From a candidate division BRC1 bacterium ADurb.BinA292 (GTDB taxonomy: Bacteria; Sumerlaeota; Sumerlaeia; MVZB01), in contig MVZB01000014.1 of the NCBI GenBank assembly GCA_002068205.1, positions 1 to 24,981 on the forward strand: DNA of 24,981 bases, given 5' to 3'. Made by a program: the position numbers and the translations under genes. The notes beneath the pieces are model-generated. The model had not been told where the DNA came from and searched no databases. It was given only the letters and a program-made list of their open reading frames with translations. Below are positions 1 to 9,022 of this stretch, piece by piece. The first letter of the stretch is position 1, and each line of letters starts with the position of its first letter.

Positions 1-117
1 CGACAAGTTGCCTCTGGCCCGGGCCGAGCGTAGGCGACGGGCTCGCTGCCGGCAATCCTGCGCAAGTTTCGCGTTGATTTCATTGGACGGCTGGGCGAGG
101 CGGAGCTCCGCTCGCGG
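1..117 (+). other. window edge, upstream of the ATPase gene
   Basis: No complete gene fits here. The reading frame of the downstream ATPase gene stays open from just after a TAG at 31-33 and reads plausibly as protein (for example LRKFRVDFIGRLGEAELRSR) before the first usual start codon, GTG at 118. Either translation starts earlier at a rarer codon, or a preceding gene ends at 31-33. A GGAG at 102-105, about 12 bases before GTG 118, is a passable ribosome binding site. Confidence 0.3.
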
Positions 118-2139
118 GTGTATCTGGCGCTGTATCTGCTGGAGGCGAAGAAGCCGGTCCAGCCACCGGCGGCGGCGGCCGAGCCGGCCAGGCCGGTTGT
201 CAAACCGAGCGCCAAGCCGACGGTCGCGGCGGGCGCGGAGCGAAGGTCGCGCGTGCTGCGGCGCGAAGAGCCGAAGGCGGTGGAGTCCCAATCGGCGCCG
301 ACGTCCGCGCCCGTGGTGAAGGCCGAGAAGAAGGCGGAGGCGCAAGCCGCGGGGGAATCCGCGCCGGCACGGAAGCCGGCGAGCGCCGAGGTCAGCCGCG
401 CCACAACGCGGATGGCGTCGAGCGCGCCGCGTGCCGAGGCGACGACGGGCGGCTCCGGCGTCGGCGCAACGAGCAGGAGATCGGCGGAGCGGCCGACGGC
501 GCCCAAAGCAGAAACCCGCGCGCGCGAGGCGCGGGCTGGGGCGGCCCCGGCCCGGCATGAGCGACCCCCGCGCGGCCAGTCCATCATGCCGGCCAAGCGA
601 TCGCAGGCCGAGGCGCTGCAAGTGGAGCAGGCGGAGCCGGTCGCCGAGCCGCCGATGCCGCCGCAGGCCGCGCGGATCATCGATGTTTCGGTGCAAGCGC
701 TGCCGGCCGAAGAGCCGGCGCCCGCGCCGACGAAGCGAACGGCGCCGGCGATCGAACAGGAAGAAATGGCGCTGGATGGGCCGGCGGTGATGCCGATCGA
801 AGCGCCGCGGCCGAAGCGGAGCGAGCGGTCCGCCAGGCGGGAGGCTTCCGCGCAGAAGCCCGCCCGGCAACCGGCGAGCGAGCACGGCGCGGCCGAGCCC
901 AGGCGTGAATCGCAAGATACGGAACCTTTACGAACCGCGGGGATCGAAGGGGGCGAGGCGCCCGCGACGGCGCCAATTGAGGCGCCGGACGGGGTGATTG
1001 AATCTGAGGAGAAGCCGAATTCGGTCGTTCCTGCTCCGACGCCCGTGGGGCGGCCGGCCGCCGCCGAGCCGAGCGTAACGAGTCCCGCTCCGCAAATGCC
1101 CGCACTGCAAACGCCCGCGACGCAGCCGGCGGCGCCCCAGCCGGCCGCACCGCAGCTGGCCGCGGCGAGTTCGACTTCGGCGCCCAGCGCGCCGCCGCCG
1201 CCGGCCGCGCAACCGGCGCCGCGACCCGCGCCCACGCCGGGACAGATCGTGCGCGCGCCCGCGCCGGGGGGCCGGGCGCTGAAGTTGCCGGGGAATTTCT
1301 ACCAGGAGTTCTTCGGGTTCGATTACATGCCGTTCAACAACACGCCCGACTCGCGGTTCTACTTCCCGACTGAGAAGCACCAGGAAGCGCTGTCGCGGAT
1401 GATCTATGTGATCTCGGAGCGCAAGGGCTTCGTGATGATCTCCGGTGAGATCGGCTCGGGCAAGTCGACGCTCTGCCGGACGCTGCTGGCGCGGCTGCCG
1501 CGCGAGGTGAAGACGGCGCTGATCACGCACACGCATCTGGACTCGACGCAGATCGTCCACGCGATCGCCGAGGATCTGGGGCTGAAGCCCGAGGGGAAGG
1601 ACCGGTTCGACACGATCCGGCTGATCAACGAATACCTGATCGAGCAGCACCGCAAGGGGTGCACGGTGTGCATCATCATCGATGAGGCGCAGAACCTGAC
1701 GTCCGAGACGCTCGAAGAGATCCGGATGATCAGCAACCTGGAGACCGAGGAGGAGAAGCTGGTGCAGCTGCTGCTGCTGGGGCAGCCGGAATTGCGCGAC
1801 AAGATGCGGCGGCCGGAGATGCAGCAACTGCGCGAGCGGATCGCGGTGCAGTTTCATTTGGAGCCGCTGACGCTGAAGGAGACGATCCAGTATATTCAGC
1901 ACCGGCTGCGGCTGGCGACGCCGCGCAAGGGGCTGGAGTTTCCGCGCTCGGCGCTGGAGGAAGTCTACCGCTTCTCGGGGGGGGTGCCGCGGCTGATCAA
2001 CGGGATCTGCGATAACGTGCTGCTGACGCTTTACACGCGGCAACTGCGCAAGGCGACGGCGGGGATCATCCGCGAGGCGGCGCGCGACATGAATCTGGAG
2101 CCGCGTGTCGGGGCGATCAAACGGATTTTTGGGCGGTGA
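118..2139 (+). CDS. AAA+ ATPase, ExeA/GspA-like, exopolysaccharide (XrtA)-associated type
   Basis: A 673-residue protein in two parts. Residues 1 to about 390 are low-complexity Ala/Pro/Glu/Arg sequence with no recognisable fold. From about residue 394 there is an AAA+ ATPase of the ExeA/GspA type: an entry motif FYQEFFGFDYMPF, Walker A around G443 to T451 (GEIGSGKST, K449), Walker B ending in D522-E523 within IIIDEAQNL, a sensor-like LLLLGQPEL, and a C-terminal GGVPRLIN helical region. ATPases of this family sit beside exosortase/PEP-CTERM exopolysaccharide genes and probably energise export or assembly of the polymer. The tyrosine kinase and glycosyltransferase that follow support that role, but no exosortase lies in the window. 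The long N-terminal region is unusual; family members I know start close to the FYxxFF motif. The GTG start at 118 is uncertain because the frame is open back to 34. Confidence 0.8.
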   Translation: MYLALYLLEAKKPVQPPAAAAEPARPVVKPSAKPTVAAGAERRSRVLRREEPKAVESQSAPTSAPVVKAEKKAEAQAAGESAPARKPASAEVSRATTRMASSAPRAEATTGGSGVGATSRRSAERPTAPKAETRAREARAGAAPARHERPPRGQSIMPAKRSQAEALQVEQAEPVAEPPMPPQAARIIDVSVQALPAEEPAPAPTKRTAPAIEQEEMALDGPAVMPIEAPRPKRSERSARREASAQKPARQPASEHGAAEPRRESQDTEPLRTAGIEGGEAPATAPIEAPDGVIESEEKPNSVVPAPTPVGRPAAAEPSVTSPAPQMPALQTPATQPAAPQPAAPQLAAASSTSAPSAPPPPAAQPAPRPAPTPGQIVRAPAPGGRALKLPGNFYQEFFGFDYMPFNNTPDSRFYFPTEKHQEALSRMIYVISERKGFVMISGEIGSGKSTLCRTLLARLPREVKTALITHTHLDSTQIVHAIAEDLGLKPEGKDRFDTIRLINEYLIEQHRKGCTVCIIIDEAQNLTSETLEEIRMISNLETEEEKLVQLLLLGQPELRDKMRRPEMQQLRERIAVQFHLEPLTLKETIQYIQHRLRLATPRKGLEFPRSALEEVYRFSGGVPRLINGICDNVLLTLYTRQLRKATAGIIREAARDMNLEPRVGAIKRIFGR

Positions 2140-2160
2140 GGGTGCGTCGCGATGGATGAG

Positions 2161-2187
2161 GCCGGCAAGGATGCCGGCGGTCCCAGG
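2161..2187 (+). repeat. short hairpin element, copy 1
   Basis: An intergenic hairpin: GCCGGC (2161-2166), loop AAGGAT, GCCGGC (2173-2178), followed by the tail GGTCCCAGG. A second copy at 13973-13999 has a different but still paired stem, the same AGGA in the loop and the same TCCCAGG tail, so the structure rather than the exact bases appears to be kept. No T-run follows, so it is not a classical terminator. Confidence 0.5.
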
Positions 2188-2216
2188 CGGTGGTTGATCC
2201 GGCGGATGGGTTGATT

Positions 2217-2299
2217 CCGAGAGCCGAGGACGAGGGGACGAGAGCCGAATTTCAGGGCGGGCCGTTGGGGGCGATTACGAGGACGAGGGACGATTTTAG
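2217..2299 (+). repeat. purine-rich dispersed intergenic repeat, copy A
   Basis: Between the ATPase and kinase genes lies a G/A-rich block. It contains a left part CCGAGAGCCGAGGACGAG, a middle GGGCGGGCCGTTGGGGG, and a right part ACGAGGACGAGGGACGATT. The same order of blocks recurs at 15142-15236, and the middle and right parts recur at 9605-9680, all on the + strand. No open frame with coding character crosses it. It ends about 18 bases before the kinase start. Confidence 0.6.
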
Positions 2300-2316
2300 C
2301 GTAAGGGACCGAGACG

Positions 2317-3225
2317 ATGGCGAAAGTACTGGATGCACTGGAACAGGCGCGGCGCGAGCGGCTGCGTAAGCTGCGGGCGGCGGGTGCGCGCGTCGAGGCC
2401 CCGCTCAACCCGACCGAGCCGGGCGACGACCTGGAACTGGAACTGGTGGAGGCGCCGCAGCGTGAATCGGCGTTGCGGCCGGGTCAGCGGCCGGTGGTGG
2501 CGCCGGCGGCGCATCCGCACATCGCGCCGGAGATCGTGGCGCTGCACGCCTCGGACTCGCCGGTGGCGGAGCAGGTGCGCCAGATCCGGACGAACCTGGA
2601 GACGGTGCTGGCGAAGCTGACGGCGCGGACGATCGTGATCACGAGCCCGGTTTCGGGCGACGGCAAGACGCTGGTGGCGGCGAACCTGGCGACGATCCTG
2701 GCCGACGATCCGCGGACGCGCGTGATGCTGGTCGACGCCGACCTGCGCAAACCGGATCAGCACCGGCTGTTCGGCGTGAAAGGGTCGCCGGGGCTGGCCG
2801 AGTATCTGCGCGGCCGCCACGAACTGGCCGACGTGGCGGTGGGGACGTCGATCCCGAACCTGGACTTCATCCCGGCCGGATTTCCGCCGGACAAGCCGAC
2901 GGTGCTGCTCTCGGGCGAGCGGATGGGCGAACTGCTCAAGACGCTGGAGGAGACCTACCAGTGGGTGCTGTTCGACACGCCGCCGATGCTGCCGGTGACC
3001 GATGCAAGCCTGCTGGCACGCCACGTGACGGGGCTGATCCTGGTGGTGCGCGTGGGGAGCACGACGCGCGGGGCGATCGAGCGGACGCAGGAGATGCTGG
3101 CCGAGACCCACCTGCCGATCCTCGGGTGCATTCTGAACGACTTCAACGATCACGCCGCCCCGGGGGGTTATTATCATAAAGCCTATGGCCGGGCCGAGGC
3201 GGTGGCGGCCGACGAACAGGGATGA
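2317..3225 (+). CDS. bacterial tyrosine kinase (CpsD/CapB/Wzc-type), exopolysaccharide regulation
   Basis: A 302-residue cytoplasmic P-loop kinase of the BY-kinase family, which autophosphorylates on a C-terminal tyrosine cluster and controls exopolysaccharide polymerisation and export. Visible motifs are Walker A SGDGKT (113-118, K117), Walker A' VMLVDADLRKP (136-146, D140 and D142) and Walker B VLFDTPP (217-223, D220). The N-terminus MAKVLDALEQARRER resembles the helix that starts XrtA-locus kinases. The tyrosine cluster is short: Y285, Y286 and Y290. There are no membrane segments, so a separate Wzc-like membrane activator is expected, probably to the left of the window. The ATG at 2317 has AAGGGA eight bases upstream. 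The gene overlaps the glycosyltransferase by the 4-base ATGA, so the two are probably translationally coupled. Confidence 0.88.
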   Translation: MAKVLDALEQARRERLRKLRAAGARVEAPLNPTEPGDDLELELVEAPQRESALRPGQRPVVAPAAHPHIAPEIVALHASDSPVAEQVRQIRTNLETVLAKLTARTIVITSPVSGDGKTLVAANLATILADDPRTRVMLVDADLRKPDQHRLFGVKGSPGLAEYLRGRHELADVAVGTSIPNLDFIPAGFPPDKPTVLLSGERMGELLKTLEETYQWVLFDTPPMLPVTDASLLARHVTGLILVVRVGSTTRGAIERTQEMLAETHLPILGCILNDFNDHAAPGGYYHKAYGRAEAVAADEQG

Positions 3226-4397
3226 GCGTCGCCGCCGCGGCCGAAGCGCTGTTCTGGGCGGGCGCCCTGTTTATTCTCTATACGTGGTTCGGTTATCCGC
3301 TGCTGATGGCGGGCTGGGCGCGGGCGCGGCCGCGGCCGGTGCGGCGCGGGCGCGGGCACCAGCCGACGATGACGGCGGTGGTGGCGGCGCGCAACGAAGC
3401 GGCCGGGATCGCGGCGCGCGCGCGGAACCTGCTCGAGCAGGACTATCCGACTGAGTTACTTGACATCGTTCTCGTGTCGGACGGATCGACCGACGCGACG
3501 GCGGAAATCATCCAGGCCCTCGCGGCGGCCGAGCCGCGCGTGCGGGCGATCGTTCTGCCGGAGAATGTCGGCAAGGCGGCGGCGCTGAACGCGGCGGTGG
3601 AGCAGGCGCGCGGCGAGGTGCTGCTGTTCGCCGACGCGCGCCAGCGCTTCGAACGCAACGTGGCGGCGATGCTGGCGGAGAATTTCGCGGATCCCGCGGT
3701 CGGATCGGCCACCGGCGAGCTGATGATCGAACGGGGCGGCGGCGTGGCCGAGCAGGTGGGGCTGTACTGGCGCTACGAGAAATGGATCCGGCGCAACGAA
3801 GCGGCGAGCGGGTCGATGCTGGGGGCGACCGGGGCGATTTACGCGATGCGGCGGGAGCTGTGGCGGCCGCTGGAGCGGGGGGCGCTGCTGGACGATTTTC
3901 TGGCGCCGATGCGCGCGGTGCTGGCCGGGGCGCGGGCGGTCTTCGATGAGCGGGCCATTGCGTGGGACCGGCCGTCGGAGCGGTCGGAGCAGGAATTCCG
4001 CCGCAAGCTGCGGACGCTGGCGGGCAATTACCAGGCGTTCGCGCTGGAGCCGGGGCTGCTGCTGCCATGGCGCAATCCGACATGGCTGCGCGTCTGGTCG
4101 CACAAGGTGTTCCGGCTGCTGGCGCCCTACGGGCTGGTGCTGGTGTTCGGCGGGGCGCTGTTTGCGCCGGGCGGATTTTACGGGGCGCTGGCGGTGCTGC
4201 AGGGAGTGTTCTACGGACTGGGGCTGGCGGGGATCGCGGCCGAGCGCCGGGGGCGACCGGTTCGCTCGCGCGTGGTCCGGCTGGCGGCGACGTTCATCGT
4301 GCTGCACGCCGCGGCGGTGGGGGGATTGTGGGTCTGGCTGCGCGGGGGAAGCGCGGCCGGGCTGTGGCGGAAGGCGTATCAGGAGAACGAAGGGTGA
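3222..4397 (+). CDS. membrane glycosyltransferase, family 2 (processive type)
   Basis: A 391-residue GT-A fold glycosyltransferase that transfers a sugar from a nucleotide donor at the inner membrane, presumably for the exopolysaccharide served by the two preceding genes. An N-terminal hydrophobic segment (about residues 8-30) is followed by the catalytic domain: DGSTD (87-91), the metal-site-like FADAR (136-140, D138), the acceptor/base motif DDF (224-226), then RKLRTLAGNYQAF, the likely equivalent of the QxxRW-type helix. Two or three hydrophobic segments close the protein. The ATG overlaps the kinase stop codon. It ends three bases from the convergent RND gene, leaving no room for a conventional terminator. 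The sugar and the linkage cannot be read from sequence. Confidence 0.85.
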   Translation: MSVAAAAEALFWAGALFILYTWFGYPLLMAGWARARPRPVRRGRGHQPTMTAVVAARNEAAGIAARARNLLEQDYPTELLDIVLVSDGSTDATAEIIQALAAAEPRVRAIVLPENVGKAAALNAAVEQARGEVLLFADARQRFERNVAAMLAENFADPAVGSATGELMIERGGGVAEQVGLYWRYEKWIRRNEAASGSMLGATGAIYAMRRELWRPLERGALLDDFLAPMRAVLAGARAVFDERAIAWDRPSERSEQEFRRKLRTLAGNYQAFALEPGLLLPWRNPTWLRVWSHKVFRLLAPYGLVLVFGGALFAPGGFYGALAVLQGVFYGLGLAGIAAERRGRPVRSRVVRLAATFIVLHAAAVGGLWVWLRGGSAAGLWRKAYQENEG

Positions 4398-4400
4398 ACT

Positions 4401-7400
4401 TCAGATCTGCGCGTCGGCCTCGGATTGAATCCGGCGGGCGGCGGCGGGCTCGACTTCTTCGCGCTGGGGGAGGCGTCCGCGGAACAACCAGACGCGGGCG
4501 CGGCGCAGGTCATTGAGAATCAGCAGCAGGCAGGGGATCAGGATCAGCGTCAGGTTCGTGGCGAAGGCGACGCCGAAGGAGATCGAGATCGCCATCGGGA
4601 TGAGGAACTGTGCCTGCATGCTTTTCTCGAGGATCAACGGGGCAAGGCCGAAGCTGGTGGTCACCGAGGTCAGCATGATGGCGCGGAAGCGGCGCGCGCC
4701 CGCCTCGCACAGGGCGGAGAAGACGGGGACGCCGCGGGCGATCCGCTCGTTGACGTTGTCGATCAGGACAATGGCATCGTTCACGACGATGCCGGCCAGC
4801 GCCACCATGCCGAACATGCTGAGCATGGTGAGGTGGTAGCCCATGACCATGTGGCCGATGACGGCGCCGATGAGGCCGAACGGGATCGTGACCATGATGA
4901 CGAGCGGCTGGGCATAGGAGCGGAAGATGGTGGCGAGGATCAGGAAGATGGCGAGCAGGGCGAGCGGGAAGCCGATGAAAAGGCTCTCGAGGGACTCCTG
5001 GGTTTCGCGTTTCTGGCCTTCGATGGAAGCGACGAGGCCGGGGAAGTCGCGCATCAGGTCGGCGAGGTAGCCCGACTCGAGGAAATCGACGATTTCGTGG
5101 GCGTTGGCGCGGGCGGTATCGACCTCGGCGGTGACGGCGATGCGGCGCATGCCGTTGCGGCGGTTGATGGCGGCGTAACCCTGCTCGACGTCGAGATCGG
5201 CGACGGCGGCAAGGGGGACTTCGCGGCCGTCGGGGGTGCGGATGCGGATTGATTCGATATCGCCCAGCGAGCGGCGCTGGTCGCGGGGATAGCGGATCCA
5301 GACGCGCAGTTCATCCCGGCCGCGCTGGACGCGCAGGGCTTCGTCGCCGTAGAACCCCTGACGCAACTGGCGGCCGAGCATTTCCTCCGTGAGGCCGAGG
5401 TTGCGCGCTTCGGGTTTGAGGCGGGCGCGGACTTCGCGTTTGCCGGGCCGGTAGTCGTCCTCGACCTGATAGACGCCGTCGAACTGGTTGAGGCGGGCCT
5501 TGAGCCGATCGGCCGCGGCGAGCAGGTGGTCCATGTCGTGGCCCATCAGCCAGACTTCGATCGGCTTGCCACCGGGGCCGGTGTCGAGCGTGTCGTAGCG
5601 GACGGAGACGGAGCCGGGGATGGGCCCGACGGCCTGTTCCCAGCGCGAGATAATCTGTTGAAAGAAGATGCCGCGCTGCTCGGTGGGGAGCAGCTCGACG
5701 TAGAGTGAGCCGATATGCGTGCCGAACTGGGCATTGAAACCGGTGGAGGCGCCGCTGATCGAGAAGAGCGCCTCGACCATCGGTTCGCCGGAGGCCGTCG
5801 GCAGCTCGCGGGCGACCGACGCCAGCGCCTGCTCCAGGCGCTCGACGGCCTGGCGCGTGATGGAGAGCGGCGTGCCGCTGGGAAACTCGACCTGGGCGAT
5901 GAGGTAATCGGTATCGATATCGGGGAGAAGTTCGAATTTGACGAGGCCGGCGCGCTGAACGCCCAGGCAGAGGAAGAGGAAGGCGATCGCGGCGGCGACG
6001 GTCACGTAGCGCCAGTTGAGGACATGGCGCATGAGGGGGACGTAGAGGCCGGCGATCAGGCGATCGAGGCCGGCGCCGAAGGCGTGACGCAACCGGAGCG
6101 CGGCGCGGCGCAGGCCGGTGGCGGTTTCATCGAGAGGACGAAAGGGGCGCAGGTCGCGCAGGTGGCTGGGCAGCATCATCAGCGCTTCGAGCAGCGATAC
6201 GAGCAGGGCGGAACAGACAACGAGCGGCAGGACGCGGATGAACTTGCCCATGACGCCCTTGATGAAGAAGAGGGGGAGGAAAGCGACGATCGTGGTGGTG
6301 ACGGCGGCGAAGACCGGCCATGCGACCTCGCCGGCGCCCTGGACGGCCGCATCGGCCGGGCCGACGCCCTGACGGCGGCGATGGTAGATCGATTCGCTGA
6401 TGACGATGGCGTCGTCGACGATGATGCCCAGGATCATGATCATCGCGAACAGGCTGATCATGTTGATCGTCTGGCCGGTCAACCCCATGATGGCCAGGGC
6501 GCCGGCGAGGGCGACGGGAATGCCCAATGAGCACCAGATCGCGAGGCGCAGGTCGAGGAAGAGCCAGAGGAGCAGGAAGACGATGATCAGGCCGGAGATG
6601 CCGTTGCCGACGAGCATGTCGATGCGCTGGGTGATGAAGATCGAGCTATCAAACCAGACGTGCATGCCGACGCCGGCGGGCAACTGGCGGAGCTTGTGGT
6701 CGATGTACTCCTGGACCTGTTCCCGGATTTTGAGGGCGTCCTCCTCGTTGGTCTTGCTGACGTTGATCAGGACGGCGGGCTCGCCGTTGAAGCGGGCGTA
6801 GATCGGATCCTCGACGAAACTGTCGTGGATTTCGGCGACCTGGCGCAGGCGGATCGAGGCGCCGTCGGGCTGGGTCAGCAGGATGATGTCGCCGAACTCC
6901 TGGCCGGTGTAGCGGCGGGCCATCGTGCGGAGGGTCAGCTGTTCGGCCTCGCCACGCAGCGAGCCGCCGGGCCAGTTCTGGCTGGCCTCGCGGACGATGC
7001 GGCTGACCTGGTCGAACGTCAGGCCGTAGCGGCGGAGCTTTTCATCGGACAGCTCGATGGAAATCTCATATTCGCGGGCGCCGGTGACGCTGACCTGCGT
7101 GATCTCGTCGCGCAGCATCAACTCATCCTTGACCTCTTCGGCCAGCTCCTTGAGCTGGCGCTCGGGGAGCTGGCCGTGGATCGCGATGAACAGGACGGGG
7201 CTGCGGGTGGTGATCTCGGTGATGATCGGGCGTTCGGCATCGGCGGGGAAGGTGGTGATGGCGTTGACACGGTCGGTGATTTCGTCCTTGAGCTTCTGGA
7301 CGTCGTAACCCTCGAGCACCTCGATGGTGGCGGTGCCGACGAACTCGGTGGCGGTGGTGTGGAAATTCTTAATGCCCTCCAGGCCCTCGATCGCGTCCTC

Positions 7401-7604
7401 GAGTTTGAGGGCGATCCCTTCCTCGACCTCCTCGGGGCCGGCGCCGGGATAGGGGACGGTGACCTGAATGATATCGACGGAAAACTCGGGCATGACCTCG
7501 CGGACCATGGTGAAGGCGGCCACGCCGCCGCTGATGATCACGATCCAGAAGAGGATGTTGACGAAGACGGGATTGGCCACGCCCCAGGCCGAGAGCTGTT
7601 TCAC
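4401..7604 (-). CDS. RND efflux permease (AcrB/MdtB-like)
   Basis: A 1067-residue inner-membrane proton-driven exporter that would work with the adaptor encoded just upstream and an outer-membrane channel encoded elsewhere. It has the two-fold RND plan: TM1 near the N-terminus (NPVFVNILFW), a porter domain with PGAGPEEVEEGI, a TM2-TM6 block containing GIIVDDAIV with D397 and D398 (the AcrB D407/D408 pair), a second porter half, and a second TM block with GIVVNDAIVLID. The position of AcrB K940 is N942 here, so the proton relay differs from the classical drug pumps. I chose the GTG at 7604 because it overlaps the adaptor stop as GTGA and puts TM1 at the usual place; a longer frame to 7697 would only add a basic non-conserved tail inside the adaptor gene. 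The substrate is unknown. Confidence 0.9.
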   Translation of the reverse strand: MKQLSAWGVANPVFVNILFWIVIISGGVAAFTMVREVMPEFSVDIIQVTVPYPGAGPEEVEEGIALKLEDAIEGLEGIKNFHTTATEFVGTATIEVLEGYDVQKLKDEITDRVNAITTFPADAERPIITEITTRSPVLFIAIHGQLPERQLKELAEEVKDELMLRDEITQVSVTGAREYEISIELSDEKLRRYGLTFDQVSRIVREASQNWPGGSLRGEAEQLTLRTMARRYTGQEFGDIILLTQPDGASIRLRQVAEIHDSFVEDPIYARFNGEPAVLINVSKTNEEDALKIREQVQEYIDHKLRQLPAGVGMHVWFDSSIFITQRIDMLVGNGISGLIIVFLLLWLFLDLRLAIWCSLGIPVALAGALAIMGLTGQTINMISLFAMIMILGIIVDDAIVISESIYHRRRQGVGPADAAVQGAGEVAWPVFAAVTTTIVAFLPLFFIKGVMGKFIRVLPLVVCSALLVSLLEALMMLPSHLRDLRPFRPLDETATGLRRAALRLRHAFGAGLDRLIAGLYVPLMRHVLNWRYVTVAAAIAFLFLCLGVQRAGLVKFELLPDIDTDYLIAQVEFPSGTPLSITRQAVERLEQALASVARELPTASGEPMVEALFSISGASTGFNAQFGTHIGSLYVELLPTEQRGIFFQQIISRWEQAVGPIPGSVSVRYDTLDTGPGGKPIEVWLMGHDMDHLLAAADRLKARLNQFDGVYQVEDDYRPGKREVRARLKPEARNLGLTEEMLGRQLRQGFYGDEALRVQRGRDELRVWIRYPRDQRRSLGDIESIRIRTPDGREVPLAAVADLDVEQGYAAINRRNGMRRIAVTAEVDTARANAHEIVDFLESGYLADLMRDFPGLVASIEGQKRETQESLESLFIGFPLALLAIFLILATIFRSYAQPLVIMVTIPFGLIGAVIGHMVMGYHLTMLSMFGMVALAGIVVNDAIVLIDNVNERIARGVPVFSALCEAGARRFRAIMLTSVTTSFGLAPLILEKSMQAQFLIPMAISISFGVAFATNLTLILIPCLLLILNDLRRARVWLFRGRLPQREEVEPAAARRIQSEADAQI

Positions 7605-9016
7605 GGCGCGGTGACCTCCAGCTCGCGGGGGCGCTCGTCGCGTTCGATGGGGGGCGCGGGAACGGGCGCGCCGGGCGAGGCGGCGGCGTCGTCCCACAGC
7701 GTCTGGGGGTCGACCAGATCAACGTCGACGAGGGTGCCATCGAGGACGATGCCGGGTTGGGTCGTGAGGACGATCTGGCCGGGCTGGAGGCCGTCGTCGA
7801 TCAGGACGGTGTCGCCCTCGTAGCGAGCGATGTGGACCGCGCGCGAGTGGATGCGGCTGTCGTTGACGATGAGGACGTTGCCATCGGGGCCGACGGCCGA
7901 GCGGGGGAGGCGGTAGACGCCGGCAACTTCGCGGCCGGGGATCTCGACCTGGCAGAACATCCCCTCGACGAGGGGGAAGTCGGACGGGGCGGGGGACTGT
8001 CCGTCGAGCGGCCGGGTGACGCGGGCGACGACGTGAACGGTGCGGGTCTGGGGATCGAAGCGTTCGATGCGGTCGAGGCGGCCGGCCCACTGGACGCGGT
8101 CGGGCTGCTCGGTCCAGCGGATGACGACGGGCCGGCCCTCGAGCCGGCTGAACCAGGTCGGCTGGTCGGGGAGGGCCTGGACGTCGAGCCAGCGGGCGAC
8201 CTCGCCCCCCTCGAGCGGGACCGGGATTTCGAGCGAGGCGTCGTCGACGAGGGTGACGGCGTTGGCCATGGAGGGGCCGACAAGTTGGCCGATCTCGATG
8301 CTCTTGCGATCGACGCGGCCGGTGAAGGGGGCGGTGACGCGGGTGCGTTCCAGGTCGAGGCGTGCCTGCTCGAGGCGGGCGCGGGCGCTCTGGAGCTGGG
8401 CGTCGAGGTCGCGGAGTTGGGCGGGGTAGAGCGCCAGGGCGTTTTCGAGGGCGACGACCTGCTCGCGCGCCTGATTCATGGCGGTTTCGGCCTGATCCAT
8501 CCGCGCGGGCGACTCGACGCGGTCGACCTCGACCAACTGGCGGAAGCGCTCGAAGTCGCGGCGGGCGAGTTCGAGGGTTCGGCGCGCGATCTCGATGCGG
8601 CGCTGGTCGTTTTCCCGGGCCTGGGCCAGGCGCGCCTTCTGGGCGTCGAGGCTGTCGAGCGCGGCCCGGGCCTGCTCGACGGCCGCTTCGTAATCGCGCG
8701 GGTCGATGCGGAAGAGGGTCTCGTCCCGGTCAATGTAGCGCCCTACGTCGAGGTCGGGATGGACCTCGATGATGCGGCCGGCGACCTGGGGGATGAGCTC
8801 GACGCGGCGATCGGCGCGCGCCTGACCAAAACCGGTCAGGAGGGTGCGGACGGTGAGCGGGTCGACGCGGAGGGCTTCGACGCGGAGGCGGCGCTCGACC
8901 GTTTCCGCCTGAGGGGGCGGCTTGCGAAGCGCGGCGAGGCGGTTCATGACGACGGCGCCGCCGCCGATCAGGAGCACGACCAGGACGGCGCGGACGATCA
9001 CCGAACGGATGCGCAA
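7601..9016 (-). CDS. RND membrane fusion protein (HlyD/AcrA-type adaptor)
   Basis: A 471-residue periplasmic adaptor that bridges the RND permease to an outer-membrane channel. One N-terminal membrane anchor (about residues 7-24) is followed by the first half of a lipoyl-like domain (about 70-106), a long alpha-helical coiled-coil hairpin (about 107-225) and the second half ending in VTAPFTGRVDRKSIEIGQLV (227-246). Beta-barrel and membrane-proximal domains make up the rest. There is no lipobox cysteine, so it is anchored by its helix, not by lipid. The start is TTG at 9016 with GAGG about ten bases upstream, inside the end of the marR-like gene six bases away. The stop overlaps the GTG of the permease. 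Order and spacing show a regulator-adaptor-pump operon. Confidence 0.9.
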   Translation of the reverse strand: MRIRSVIVRAVLVVLLIGGGAVVMNRLAALRKPPPQAETVERRLRVEALRVDPLTVRTLLTGFGQARADRRVELIPQVAGRIIEVHPDLDVGRYIDRDETLFRIDPRDYEAAVEQARAALDSLDAQKARLAQARENDQRRIEIARRTLELARRDFERFRQLVEVDRVESPARMDQAETAMNQAREQVVALENALALYPAQLRDLDAQLQSARARLEQARLDLERTRVTAPFTGRVDRKSIEIGQLVGPSMANAVTLVDDASLEIPVPLEGGEVARWLDVQALPDQPTWFSRLEGRPVVIRWTEQPDRVQWAGRLDRIERFDPQTRTVHVVARVTRPLDGQSPAPSDFPLVEGMFCQVEIPGREVAGVYRLPRSAVGPDGNVLIVNDSRIHSRAVHIARYEGDTVLIDDGLQPGQIVLTTQPGIVLDGTLVDVDLVDPQTLWDDAAASPGAPVPAPPIERDERPRELEVTAP

Positions 9017-9022
9017 GGGCGG

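Noticed and set aside
928..2043. A 371-codon open - strand frame opposite the ATPase gene
   Set aside because: Arg/Leu/Gln-rich low-complexity antisense of a well-supported AAA+ domain; no ribosome site and no known motif.
118..4397. A complete exosortase/PEP-CTERM system
   Set aside because: Only the associated ATPase, kinase and a glycosyltransferase are present; no exosortase, PEP-CTERM protein or export outer-membrane gene is in the window.
7605..7697. N-terminal extension of the RND permease by 31 residues
   Set aside because: Arg-rich sequence inside the adaptor gene; the GTGA overlap start gives the family's normal N-terminus.
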